Shown in pieces: positions 36,899-47,553 of a stretch of DNA of 64,000 nt. The translations under genes and the position numbers were made by a program. The notes under the pieces are model-generated. The model was not told where the DNA came from. It searched no databases and was given only the letters and a program-made list of their open reading frames with translations. Origin of the DNA: Pseudofabraea citricarpa (taxonomy: Eukaryota > Ascomycota > Leotiomycetes > Helotiales > Dermateaceae); contig JAPWGK010000008.1 in the NCBI GenBank assembly GCA_029641185.1, forward strand, positions 310,001 to 374,000. The letters run 5' to 3'. Position 1 is the stretch's first letter; each line of letters opens with the position of its first letter.

Positions 36899-38219
36899 GA
36901 CTTTGTCTGAGGATTATAGATTCACATATCTCGTAGAGGTAGAGTTGGAGATTTCTTCGTATAAACCGGAGCGTCGTTTTGAGGTCGGCCTGCGGCTGAG
37001 ACCACGAGGCTGGAGAGACGCTAACTATATTCGGACCAAGTTGCAATTGATTGGTGGCTGCCGCTAAATCGCTACGCACTCGCTACATGTTTTAGTGTGG
37101 CCAATCAGGTCACTTAAGACCATGCCCTGAAGCAGTGTTATGCAGTTTTATGCCTCATGTTTATGGCACCGACGTTAAAACGTGCGACTTCCAGTCTGCA
37201 GGATAGTTCTACATGGCTTATTGTTCTAATAGCGTACCTATCTCAAGTGATTCCTTGCATCTTAAGAATGGATCGATTCCTAGAGTTTATTCTTCTGCAG
37301 AAAAGCAGAACTTCTTCGCGTACGTATTCCATCTTCCGTCGTCTGGCGGGGCTAGTCTGACAAATCGTTAGAGTGGAATCTCCCCTGCTCCGCGGCTTGT
37401 AAGCTATCTCGGATTGGTTTGCAGCAAAAGCTGTAATAGGTGTGTGACAAATTCGGATTTTGCGTTAAGTGATTCAAGACAAACGTTCTTCCTACCTATG
37501 CCGGTATACAAATACTACGGTACGGCAGAAACAAACTACAGAAGCTGTTTGCTCAATGTTCCCGAGACTCTCCACATATCTACCAACCTAGCTATATATT
37601 TGATCAACTCTTCTAAAACCTGTTCGGTACATTCTGAGGTACGTGGTGTTTGGCAAATTTTGTTAGGGCTTTTTTTGCGGGAGGAAAAATTGAAAATAAC
37701 CAAGGATCTAAGTTTATTGAACATAAGTTCTAGATTCCTGATTTGGAGAGATTGGTGTCAGTAATGATATATCTGTTGCGTTGAGGTTAGGATCCTATTC
37801 TTAATCACTGATTCCCTGGAATAGGGAGACTGTAGATTTTTTGTTTCTATTGCGTTCTCCTCTCCTGTTCTCCTTTGAGCTTCTTCAACAGCAGCACCAA
37901 TACCATCTTCCGAGGGTGGAGTGCAATAAATTCTTACTGAGAGGTCCCTCAATTGAGTCGAAGTTCCCAATTATCCTGAATCGCCAGGCGTTGATATTGT
38001 GGCCGCTATCGACTTCACCTCTTCTTGAGCACAGAGCTATCTTGTCTTAACTTTTAGGCATTTGCGTATTTTCTCCTTTATTGGCATATATATCACGCAC
38101 AATAAATTTCCATCCAGATTTCCTCACGATACTTTATGTAGTAATGCCTTTTCTGACACAAAGCTCCCAAAGTGGGACGTGTTCACTGTGAGGATACTGC
38201 AGCCCAACATAACTCCTCA
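36899..38219. other. intergenic
   Basis: Promoter side of the phosphotransferase and upstream flank of BTB relic C. The longest ORF (37414-37764, plus) has no recognised domain, no conserved motif and a codon pattern unlike its neighbours. No RNA or repeat was identified. Confidence 0.5.
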
Positions 38220-38700
38220 ATACATGAAACATTATTCTGATGGGTTAAAACGAAGTGACAAAGGCGGTTGTTGGAGAAGAGAGCGTCGAGTTCTTGATGA
38301 AAAGAGAACTTTGTATAGCATCGAGATTCTTCAAGACAGCATAGCATGTTAGAATTGCTAATCCTGTGGACAAGAAGTCGTGTGCTCGAAGATGACAACC
38401 CAAAGAGCTTCGCCATCTTCCTCGCCTGGGTGGCGACCATGAATCTTGAGTAGTGTGCTGAGTTATTGAGGCTATCCAAATTCAAGAACAAAACTTCGTT
38501 CTCGCGTCTTCTCTCCAATCCCTCTCATTCGGAACGCCGCCAGAGATCTCATTCTAACGGGCGATAAGCTCATAGGCATCGTGTATTGAACGCTCTTCAA
38601 TACCGATCTCATGATCGTCAGGTATACAACAACCAGGATGCCAGTATCTCCTCTTCGCCAAATCTGTCATGGCCTTTGCAAGATCATAGGCAGCCCTCCA
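38220..38700 (+). pseudogene. BTB/POZ gene relic C
   Basis: Fragments in different frames follow the order of the intact BTB gene: CIASRFFKTA near 38313-38342 (intact: VSDFFKAAC), VLEDDNPKSFAIFLAWVATMNLE near 38380-38450 (intact: RLKEDDAKIFAIFLTWVVTKDIN), and RYTTTRMPVSPLRQ near 38617-38660 (intact: IYKNSVPYSPIRR). Stops and frame changes separate them, and no start or splice site is kept. Limits are approximate. Confidence 0.7.
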
Positions 38701-39762
38701 CGATTTACAACTTTACACCAATGCAGCTCCTTTAGAATATTTCCGCGCGCTATGCCAAATTTATATAGCCGTAGTAATATATTCCACTTCGCGATGCCGC
38801 CTGCTAATCGAGCTGCGTGTTTCTCTCGGCTGTCTTGGGGTAGAGATTGGGTTGAGTATCGTGTGCATCTGAAGAAGCTAATAAGCCGTGTACGTGCGCG
38901 CTAAACAAGCTCTAGTAATTACCTAGTTAAGCAAGTTGTCAGTGACTTGGTTCTTCTAAGGGCTCCGACTCCAGAACCTCCAAAACTCACGATTGTGCTC
39001 GAGTGGTTTAGAAGTGACATTGCTAGTCCCTACATTTTCCACGTTTAGTCCGGGTTTTTGGAAGGTTCCTCTCTTAGTCGCTTATTGCAATTTCAATCCA
39101 GTCTTCGGACTTGAACGATTCTAGATAGAAAGAAATCACTCTGGATATGGAGGGAGTGGAGGCTCTGGGCTCAAGTTGCACGAGTGCATGTTAGATGGCG
39201 GAATGAAATTAAAAATGCCCTCGCGAATATTACAAAATGATGGATTCCTGAAGGTAGAAGCTTTCTGATATTGTCACTTCACAAGGTATGTGGTTTCAAA
39301 TAATCATTCTTAAAGTCCTAGTATATCGTATCCTTACTTATAAAGATGGACAGATTGTGAATAGAGCTGATTCGGAGGAACTTCCTCTTCTAATGCTCTG
39401 CGGCTCAGAGAATATATACAGAACCCTGTGATCATCGTGTGAATTGCCCTCCGGTCGATCTGCTAGCCAAAATCAGAAGCATCTAGTGACTGAGCTTGAG
39501 ACCGCATTATATCTATCTTCTGCACGTATTCGCTCTCTCTTTAGGCGCTAAGCTTGCTCGCTTGGAATCGCGACGCAACTTTACCTCTACCGCGTTCTCC
39601 TTTCTACCTTTCTTCTCCACCTTCACCTTCCTGTTTTCCTAGACTGGGTTTGCGTGTTCCTCTCAATCTCGAGTAGGTCTGCGCGCGCGTTCTGTCTTCC
39701 TTCACATCCTCGTTTTCAACTGCAAGTGCAACGCATGCATAGCACTTGATGTCACTCGCACC
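38701..39762. other. upstream region of the BTB gene
   Basis: No supported gene. Contains one TTAGTCGCTTA block near 39076 resembling those upstream of relic A and B, and a pyrimidine-rich leader (39580-39720) just before the BTB ATG. Confidence 0.5.
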
Positions 39763-40717
39763 ATGGCATCCTTAGATTCACCCTCAGAGCCAGCTTTAGA
39801 GCCAGTCTCAAAATCACTCTCAGAGGTGGCCTTAGATCCACCCTTGGAGCCAGGCTCATGGCCACTTCCAGAAAAGATAGAAAAGCTTTCCAGGTATGAA
39901 TTATCAATTCTTGATTGAGCTAGAGGATAGGGCCATTCTGACTAAGTAAATTAGAGATGCGCTCAACACCAATAGCATCCAGATCCTTGTAGGCGAAGAT
40001 GAGGTACCATTCACCGCCTTAAAGTACCAGATTTGTCAAGTCTCGGATTTCTTCAAGGCAGCTTGCAAAGAGCACTGGGCTTGTGGAAAAGAACGCATTA
40101 TCAGACTCAAAGAGGACGATGCAAAGATCTTTGCCATCTTCCTCACTTGGGTTGTTACCAAAGACATTAACCTAGCGGAGGATTTGATCGAAATCGACAG
40201 CACAAAGGAAGGGGATCTGAAAGAAGAATATGAAAACCTTTTCATTCAGCTAGCTGACTGCTTCTTCCTTGCATCATCTCTTCAATGCTATGAGTTTCAG
40301 AATAAAATCATGGACCGCATCGTCTTTACCGCTGAAAAGTACAAGGATAATTTCGACTTCGTTCTTGGTACAGATAACTATAGTACTGACCACATTTACA
40401 AAAACTCTGTACCTTATTCGCCAATTCGTCGGTTTATCGTAGATTCTTTCGTTTCAATTGTAACGCCTGAAAGCATCTGGATAGGTACTACAGATCTGGA
40501 GTTTCCTTTGGAATACATCAAAGATGTTTTGCAGTCCGCTCTACAGCTAGTTCAAAAGGATGGCAAGAGACTACGGGTTCAGCCTCCTTGGTCTAGATCT
40601 CTCTGTAATTATCATCAGCATCCAGCTCAAGGCCCAGGATACACTTGTACCTGGCCAGATGCTTCATGGGGAGAAGATGACTATAAAGTTTCGCCTAAGG
40701 CTTCTTCTGGATGGTGA
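39763..40717 (+). CDS. BTB/POZ domain protein
   Basis: Exons 39763..39893 and 39955..40717 give 297 aa. The leader (1-44) is built from a degenerate repeat of S-L-x-x-P-S/L-E-P (MASLDSPSEPALEPVSKS and on). The BTB domain follows at about 47-160: SIQILVGEDEVPFTALKYQI, VSDFFKAACKEHW, RIIRLKEDDAKIFAIFLTWV and LFIQLADCFFLASSLQCYEF. The C-terminal part (160-297) resembles that of many short fungal BTB proteins and has no further domain. BTB domains mediate dimerisation and often recruit substrates to Cullin-3 ubiquitin ligases; this paralogue's partner is unknown. It is the only intact copy of a local family; relics are at 34.1 and 38.2 kb. The last 30 residues may be altered by an unseen 3' exon. 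Confidence 0.85.
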
Positions 40718-41485
40718 GTTCCTGCTTCCATCATTCTTCCAAACAACCTTATGGCACTCTTTTAAAGCTCACGTTCTCACAGGGGTCAAGCTCCAACTGC
40801 TTGGTAATCCGGTCAGTCTACTAGCTTTGTCATTCTAAGCAATACTAATTACAGGAACAGGAACAACTTACTATCTAAATTTGAGATATGGAAGCCCCCA
40901 TCCGTAGTGATTGCCTGAGCGATCAAGCAAGTCTCGATAATGAAAATCGCGATCTGAATTTTAGGGGCTGGGGAATCGGGAGTTTACGTCGCGGATAGCA
41001 AATTCCAATTGAAGGGCCCTTTCATATCAATTCCTTAGTCGTGAGATTCTGAGTGACATACCTTAGCTTAACAAAAATTGTACCATAGAACATGCCCACG
41101 GCTGGTCATTGACAACTCCTGAGTCGATTCTCTGAAAATAACTGATCTTATTATTGATCTCAAGCTTCCAGGTATTTTGACAAACTACACATTGAAGTTG
41201 TGTCAATCAATCCAAAGCATTATGCGAACCCATCACTGCTACGTGAAGCCAAGCCGCCAAATATTTCTAGGGGAGAGTTTAACTCACAGAATGAAGAAAA
41301 GAAGCAGTAGTAACGTTCAATGGCATAAATTTATATTTATTTTGAACTGGACACATTTGTCTGGTGGTCTGAGAATACGGTTCAAATCCATCCCCCATAT
41401 CCATCTTTCCTAAGAAACTTTTTACCCCTCTTCCAGACCAAGCATGCCAACATCCCCCCTTCCCATCAAGCACGGAAGAAATCTT
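40718..41485. other. convergent 3' intergenic
   Basis: Between the BTB gene (+) and RidA gene (-). An ORF at 40560-40838 overlaps the BTB gene in another frame and lacks support. No gene was recognised. Confidence 0.55.
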
Positions 41486-41944
41486 CTAAGCCAGAGCAAT
41501 GCACTCAATCTCGACGGGGACGCCCTTAGGCAACTGATAGACAGCAACACAGCTGCGTGCTGGCTTATGGGTGAAGAAGGTCTCGTAAACCTTGTTCATC
41601 TCGGCAAACGAATCCATCGTGGTGAGGAAGACGTTGACCTTGACGACCTTGCTCAAGCTCGACCCAGCAGCTTCCAAAACAGCGCTCAGGTTCTTGATAC
41701 ACAGCGTCGTCATGTCGCTGATGGATGAGCTCTCTAGAGTCAGGATCGTACCGGCTGCATCGCAGGGGATTTGGCCTGAGCAGTAGATTGTTGAGGGCGT
41801 GGCGATGGCTTGCGAGTAGGGTCCTGCTGCTATGGAGGGGTTAGCGGGGTACTTCTTTTTTTCCCTCTTCTGGAATAAGTGAGAGTGAGTTATAGACATA
41901 CGGAAAGCGGCCTTATCAGTGTAGACGGGCTTGAAGTCTGCCAT
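41486..41944 (-). CDS. RidA/YjgF/Hmf1 family enamine/imine deaminase
   Basis: Exons 41944..41902 and 41829..41486 (72-bp intron) give 128 aa, the standard size. The splice restores DKAAFPAGPYSQAIATPSTIYCSGQIP, the family N-terminal block. The C-terminal block is ARSCVAVYQLPKGVPVEIECIALA, with the substrate-binding Arg and the Glu typical of active RidA proteins. RidA trimers hydrolyse reactive 2-aminoacrylate and related imines formed by PLP enzymes, protecting PLP enzymes and, in yeast (Mmf1), mitochondria. No mitochondrial presequence is present in this form, so it is more likely cytosolic (Hmf1-like). The longer upstream frame starts with a non-ATG and is 5' leader. Confidence 0.95.
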   Translation of the reverse strand: MADFKPVYTDKAAFRMSITHSHLFQKREKKKYPANPSIAAGPYSQAIATPSTIYCSGQIPCDAAGTILTLESSSISDMTTLCIKNLSAVLEAAGSSLSKVVKVNVFLTTMDSFAEMNKVYETFFTHKPARSCVAVYQLPKGVPVEIECIALA

Positions 41945-42668
41945 TGTTGCTGATTGATTTGAAATGGATTGGATTGAGGGGTTCTCGGGTTTGGGATTTT
42001 TATGGTTTGGAAGATGGGGAGATACGGAAGCACCTTGAGGTATGCTTGCGACGTCGCTACAATTTCTTGGTGGGGTAGCTTTTGCTGACGCTGCTTTTTG
42101 TGCTGGGTGTCGCTGCTTTTTGGATCGGAAGTGGGATGTCACGAGGAGAGCTTGGAGGGATGCTTCAGTTAGACGAGCTTCATTTCAACGACATCTCATA
42201 CTCCGACATGTCTGTATCTTCACCACCACGGTATCTGTACACTTCTGGACTGCGGAAATGACGATATCGATCAATTTCATCGCGGAATGCCCGGTCGGAA
42301 TGTATAATTTCTGTCTATCAAGGACCTCTGGACTTTCTTCACCTGCCCGAGGCTCAATCTAGCTTGGAAGACATCTGGACCTCGACCTGTACGCCCTCGA
42401 AAGATGTATTTATGATGTGGATTACGTGTGTACTATGAGACATTACACTCAGACCGCATCTTGACCTCTGGAAATCAAGCATCACCCCGAGTCGCTATAC
42501 TCAAGGCAGCAGAATACCTTCATCTTTTCAGAAACCATTGATGCCTAAACGACATAAAGAAGATCTCCAACGCCAGCGCCCGCCAACTAAAAACTCCACC
42601 AAAAACACAGACCCAATAAGTATCCATCCGAAAAGAAAAATTTACAACTGGACCAGCCATCAAGCAAC
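41945..42668. other. intergenic
   Basis: RidA promoter and 3' flank of the next minus-strand gene. Nothing else was recognised. Confidence 0.55.
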
Positions 42669-43534
42669 CTAATTCCACTGAGGCCAAGCATTTATCTCGC
42701 CCGAGGAAAAAGCCCCATCGTCGTCATAGAGGGTGAAATCATGACCGATGAGAGATCTCCTATCCGTGAAATCCAACATCTTCTCATCTTTTCTGTCGCT
42801 TTCTTCGTAACTCCCCGGGCTAGCTTCACGATTACCTCTGGAATTATTTATATGGTTACGAGCTGCTTCCACTGTCAAGGTCAGCAAATCCTGTTTCTTT
42901 GCTGAACGGACATTGACATACTCTGAAGATCGACCTTGTCAGCTGAATTGGATTTCCGTGACTTCCGACCAGAGTTTGGAAGATCATCTTCAAGATACTG
43001 CACCTCATAGAATCCGTCGTGACATCCACAGAACCTGTGATCGGGACCATGTTTTACCGTGACAGGGAAGTATTTCACTTTGGTAGCCTTGAATGGCTTA
43101 GCTTTGGTGTGGATCTCAGGTACAGCGGGAGGAATTGGCTTCTGTTGTTTGACGCGCTCTCTGTGGGAGTGATCTCGAGACTCAGGTACTGGTGAAGGAT
43201 CTGTCTCTTCTGCTGCCTTCGCTGACGAGTTCTGGGTCTTGGCAGTTGGCCCTGATTCAGCAGCAAGTTGCTGGGGACTTTTACGTGGAGTTGATGAGCG
43301 TCTCTTAGAGGACCTCTTTCCCCTGGTAACTTTCCTTCCGGCGGAGTTTTCGTTCGCTGGGATCTCGTAGACGAGAACCTCTGCTGCCCATCTGACCTGT
43401 TTCGTGGTCTTAGCTCTATGAGAGGTCTTCGAGTGGAGATGTGGTGGTTTTGGCGACAAGTGACCAGCACGCGGGGCTGACCATTCATCTTGGTTGGCAT
43501 TGAGCTTCATAGCGCTTGTCAAGTGATAAGACAT
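42669..43534 (-). CDS. Hypothetical basic, low-complexity protein
   Basis: Exons 43534..42922 and 42871..42669 give 271 aa; an acceptor at 42863 (exon from 42862) is equally in phase and gives three residues less. Start may be 43534 or the in-frame ATG at 43510. Residues 20-150 are Lys/Arg/Ser/Pro-rich (GKRSSKRRSSTPRKSPQ) and probably disordered, with possible nuclear localisation. A compact block follows near 160-190: YFPVTVKHGPDHRFCGCHDG then FYEVQYLEDDLP, with a CGCHDG element. The C-terminus is acidic and polar (LYDDDGAFSSGEINAWPQWN). No family was recognised. Support comes from the length of open frame, a perfect GTATGT donor and a branch-like CTGAC. Confidence 0.62.
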
Positions 43535-44645
43535 GGGATATGAGTAATGATGACTTCCGTTGTCTTATTGATATCTTGACAGATGATAAATATGTTCAAG
43601 CTCGATGGACTTGATGAAGATGATTGATGGTGATGATGATCAATCCACCGAAGCTGAGGTTCAGACGAGGGAATTCCGAGCACCGATGACTGAACCTTTG
43701 GCTTGGCGAAGAAAATCGAGGGTACCGGATATGAAGAGTCTGAGGAAGTCTCAACTTGGTCTAGTAAAGTCCTGATAAAGTCAAACAAGTTTTTCGATGA
43801 CTTATATGCAGATCTTGATGAAGTCCGAGTAGTTGTAGGAGTGTGGGAGAAAGTTTGAAGGGGGAGTGGGAGTCGTGGCTTTTAAGGGTGCGGACTGCCA
43901 TGCTCGGTGGGATCTGACCAATGAGCGCGAGTGCTCGACTATGCGGCACATGCAGGAAGCCCCCTCCTCGAAGCAGGCTAAGCGGTCTTGCCACACTCGC
44001 TCTTGTATTGATGTAGGACTCTGGTTTAAATTCACTTGAATCATTATGGACACTATCTGCTTGCTTGGGGTCGCTTAAGGGGTTGTAGAGGGCCTACTCG
44101 AGGCTCTATTGGGGTTCTATGATCTCGATGTGCAGAACTTCCTTGGGCATTGGTCACAACCGGATCCAACTTCTTCTCAGTTTCACACATAATATCACAC
44201 GATCAGGTTCTGGTTCATCTATTTGCTCGTCAATTCCACTTCCTCTGCCGGCTTATCATGTATAGATGTCGTCCACGTTCAACCTGACAGTTCTTTCCAT
44301 TGCAACTATCATCAACAACAATCTAAACAAATCACAAACCCATCCCACAGGTCTCCATACAAAGCAATGATGGCCTCTTCTTGGTGTACGCTCCAATGGC
44401 GTTGTCCTTGTGGTTGATGAAAATTGATGGGGATGATACTCGTGGATCATCGATGGCTCGCTTAGCAATGCCGGTACCGTATCATCCACTGGTGGATTGG
44501 ATCATCCAAGGCGCATCATCCAACAGTGAATCATCCAACGGTTCATCAACCAACAGTGAATTAGCCAGTAGCAAATCATCCATCTAACAAGACCATCTCG
44601 CTTATACCATGTAATGTAGGTACACCTGTATCTAGCTTGGCTATG

Positions 44646-44822
44646 TTACCACCTCACCCTGTCTCTACCATCTCACCCTGCACCTCCATCTCACCCTGTA
44701 ACTATATCTCACCCTGTCACTACATCTCACCCTGTCACTACCATCTCACCCTGTCACTACCATCTCACCCTGTCACTACCATCTCACCCTGTCGCCATAT
44801 CACCATCTCACCTTGTCGCCTT
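44646..44822. repeat. about 19-bp minisatellite, 8-9 copies
   Basis: Contiguous copies of CATCTCACCCTGTCACTAC with length variants of 17-21 bp; the middle copies are nearly identical. It is not interspersed with unique spacers. Confidence 0.9.
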
Positions 44823-45513
44823 CTTACCTTCACACTTACTTCTGGCTTTCTCGCTATCGCCTCTCGCCTCTCGCCTTTCGCCTTATCGCCTTACTGTATC
44901 CCTCGCGTCTTCCTTTCCATCCTATTCTCGCCAACCACCACACCCCATCTCGAGGAATTTCACTTAATCCACAAAGAAACTAGGAAAAATCAAAAATTAG
45001 AAAAGTTATAAATTTACTTACCCGCTAGTTCCGTATCAGTTATTAAGAGCATCAATTCAGTCTTCTGACCGCAATTTCAAAGCTAACATACTCATATATT
45101 TAATACCTCGTCTTGCATGCCCTCCAGCAATTTAACAATTTATCATAACAGATTATCTCTCGTTCGATGAAATTAATTCCCGGTCTACACAGTGTCGAGA
45201 AGCTATCTAATTTTCTCGTACCAGCAGCCAGCTTTATACTTCCACGTGCGATTTCACTCTTAGAGCTCAGAAACTTGATCGTTCGATTGTAACTCGCGGT
45301 ATGCATCTGTCACTCTAAATCAGTGAGTTATTTACGAAATCTGTACACAGAATTCGAATTAGAATCAATGGTTGTCGATCACCCCGAAAATGTTCCCCGA
45401 AATGTTCGTGTGTGCCTGTCTACCTAGTTGGAGCTTAGTGCTTACTTCACAGATATGCCGATGCGATGCATGGGACGTCCAGGATGTTCGTCTTTATGCA
45501 ACACCAGAAGTGT

Positions 45514-45519
45514 TATAAA
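45514..45519 (+). promoter_or_regulatory. candidate TATA box of the M61-like gene
   Basis: TATAAA lies 121-126 bp upstream of the ATG at 45640, followed by a CT-rich stretch. Confidence 0.4.
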
Positions 45520-45639
45520 ACTGCCGCTCTTTCAACCTCGCTTTGGTATCTTGTTAACATAACATCGCATCAAATTTCTCTACCATTCTTCAATTATATT
45601 TGAGCTCTGCGAGTTGCCTCGGCCTGCCTCTCTGAAAAC

Positions 45640-47340
45640 ATGGCGGATCCGCATCCTTCTTCTACTCGTACATTCAAAGTCCACATCACACCTCACTTTA
45701 CAGAAGTAGGGAATATCTCGAAGGTGGCATGTCTATTCATCACCTTGAGTCTTGAATCTCCAGGAGTTGGCCTACAAACAGGCGACACCATAGCCTCGCA
45801 TAGCAAGCCCTACAAGGAAGTCGAAGTTTCTGACGATAAAGGGACATTGGAAACCGACTGGGCCCAGCAAGATGATTTGTGGAATCTCATTCTACGTCCA
45901 GGAGTGGATGGAAGAGCGACAGAAGGGGTGGTGACGATAAGGTATCAAGTATATCCGATGACCGAAAAGCGCTCGATCGCGTATCCAGCAACTCAGCTGC
46001 TAGCCGAGCAAGGAGGTGTGATTGGGCCCGGTTGTGCGTTTATTCTGATGCCATTCCGAGAAACCCATCGCCATATCATCGAGTGGGATCTGGACGCCGT
46101 TCCAGAAGGGACCCGAGGCGTTTCGAGTCTTGGAGAAGGAAGCATGCCACGCGAACTTAGTGGTGACAGGTCAACACTTCAGAATATCGTATACATGGTC
46201 GGTGATATCCAAAGCCAACCGAGCACGGACGAGACAGAGACATACGGATACTACTGGTTTGGAAATCTCCCTTCCAACATCGCGAAAATCAGAGATATCC
46301 ATGCTGCATTTACGCAGAAGGTTGCGTCTTTCTTTAGTGATCCGCTCACTGCGACGAGACCATACCGCACTTTTATCCAGAACGCAGCACCTGCGAAGGG
46401 GTTTGGGAATACAGCCTTCTTGCGGAGCAATATCTTCTCATATGATGAGCAAATCGACTCGGTTCAGGATTACGAACTCGTGCGCTGTATGGCACACGAA
46501 GTGGTCTATAATTTCCTCGGTCCTGGGCATGATACATCCAGCCAGAGCCCGAATCAGATTGAGGACTGGCTGTACAAGGGGATCGCAAATGCATTATCTA
46601 TCTACCTCCCCTTTCGACCGCCCATGCAATTCCGAGATGGCAAATACTTCCAAGCGACGCTGAATATGCTGTGCATGAAATACTACACCTCTCCGCTGAT
46701 CCACGCCAGTCTTAGCGAGCTTCTCGACCAGGCCCGAACGAACGAATATGCACGCGAGCAGTTGCACGTTCGGGCTTGGGTCTTTGTCGTGTGCACGGAT
46801 TTCCGTGCCAGAGATCTCGCAGGTGGCATTGTTGGTGGTGTCGTACAGAGACCGATTGAAGACCGGGCGATTAAAGTGCTGGCTCAGAAACGGGCTCGTC
46901 GCGAGCCGTATGGACTGCAGCAGTGGTTTGAACTCTTGCAGCCTCTCATGGGACTGGAATGTGTTGATTTTTATGAAAAGATGAGTAGTGGAGAGATCTT
47001 CATATTTCCTGAACGGGCGTTTGGTGCGAAGACGCATAGGATGGTTGAGAGACCACGTGAGATTCTGGATTTTGGAATGGAGAGGGGCAGTTTCGAGGAG
47101 GGGGCTGTGAAGGGTTTGAAGGAAGGAAGTAGAGCTCAACAGGCTGGTCTTGTGGAGGGAGATGTGATTGTAGATTATTCATATCCCTGGCGTTGCGTGG
47201 ATAATTTCGAGGCGAAGATGCAACTTTCTGTACAGAGGCAGGGAGGGCAGGAGGTTAGGAGGATTGAGTATTGGCCGAGAAGCTATAAAACAGCTACATG
47301 TTGGCAACTGACAGAAGTGGCTGAGATAGCTATATCTTGA
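45640..47340 (+). CDS. M61 peptidase-like protein with PDZ domain, likely catalytically dead
   Basis: A single exon of 566 aa; ATG at 45640. The layout is that of M61 (glycyl aminopeptidase-like) proteins: an N-terminal beta domain (about 1-200), a thermolysin-like centre (about 205-410: FIQNAAPAKGFGNTAFLRS, then the helix CMAHEVVYNFLGPGH) and a C-terminal PDZ domain (about 485-555: GLKEGSRAQQAGLVEGDVIV). Active M61 enzymes have HExxH and a downstream Glu in W..EG. Here the motif is H286-E-V-V-Y290, so the second His is Tyr, and the Glu is Lys (WLYK313GIANAL). Two of three zinc ligands are therefore missing. It may serve as a scaffold or binding protein through the PDZ. No signal peptide is present, so it is cytosolic. 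The alignment is by eye. Confidence 0.75.
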   Translation: MADPHPSSTRTFKVHITPHFTEVGNISKVACLFITLSLESPGVGLQTGDTIASHSKPYKEVEVSDDKGTLETDWAQQDDLWNLILRPGVDGRATEGVVTIRYQVYPMTEKRSIAYPATQLLAEQGGVIGPGCAFILMPFRETHRHIIEWDLDAVPEGTRGVSSLGEGSMPRELSGDRSTLQNIVYMVGDIQSQPSTDETETYGYYWFGNLPSNIAKIRDIHAAFTQKVASFFSDPLTATRPYRTFIQNAAPAKGFGNTAFLRSNIFSYDEQIDSVQDYELVRCMAHEVVYNFLGPGHDTSSQSPNQIEDWLYKGIANALSIYLPFRPPMQFRDGKYFQATLNMLCMKYYTSPLIHASLSELLDQARTNEYAREQLHVRAWVFVVCTDFRARDLAGGIVGGVVQRPIEDRAIKVLAQKRARREPYGLQQWFELLQPLMGLECVDFYEKMSSGEIFIFPERAFGAKTHRMVERPREILDFGMERGSFEEGAVKGLKEGSRAQQAGLVEGDVIVDYSYPWRCVDNFEAKMQLSVQRQGGQEVRRIEYWPRSYKTATCWQLTEVAEIAIS

Positions 47341-47553
47341 TCCGTTCCTGAATAAGTATATATATTAGTCTTATGTTGTCGTTAAAAGACTTTTATGCAA
47401 AGTGAAGTCAGACAACCGGAAGAAATTCCCCGCATTTTCGGCCAAGTCGCGGGGCGAACAGAGCTCCATCAACATCTCACCACCTACATCATCAGTCCGA
47501 ATCTGCAGTACTCGTACAAACTCAACCACAACCAGACCATAATCCTATCCATA

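Larger units (their letters stand above)
43535..45639. other. intergenic with minisatellite
   Basis: About 2.1 kb with no supported gene. The part 44480-44585 has an imprecise ATCATCCAACAGTGAA repeat, 44646-44822 a clear minisatellite, and 44990-45350 is AT-rich. An M61 promoter lies at the right end. Confidence 0.55.

Noticed and set aside
36456..37067. 203-aa plus-strand ORF opposite the APH-fold gene
   Set aside because: Antisense shadow of the phosphotransferase exon for most of its length; the remainder has no recognised motif.
40560..40838. 92-aa ORF after the BTB gene
   Set aside because: Overlaps the BTB frame, lacks homology and shows no promoter or splicing evidence.
41360..41400. 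GGTTCAAATCC resembling a tRNA B-box
   Set aside because: Flanks do not pair as a T-stem and no A-box is found at the right distance.
44646..44822. CRISPR-like periodic repeat
   Set aside because: Units are contiguous with no unique spacers and the host is eukaryotic; it is a minisatellite.
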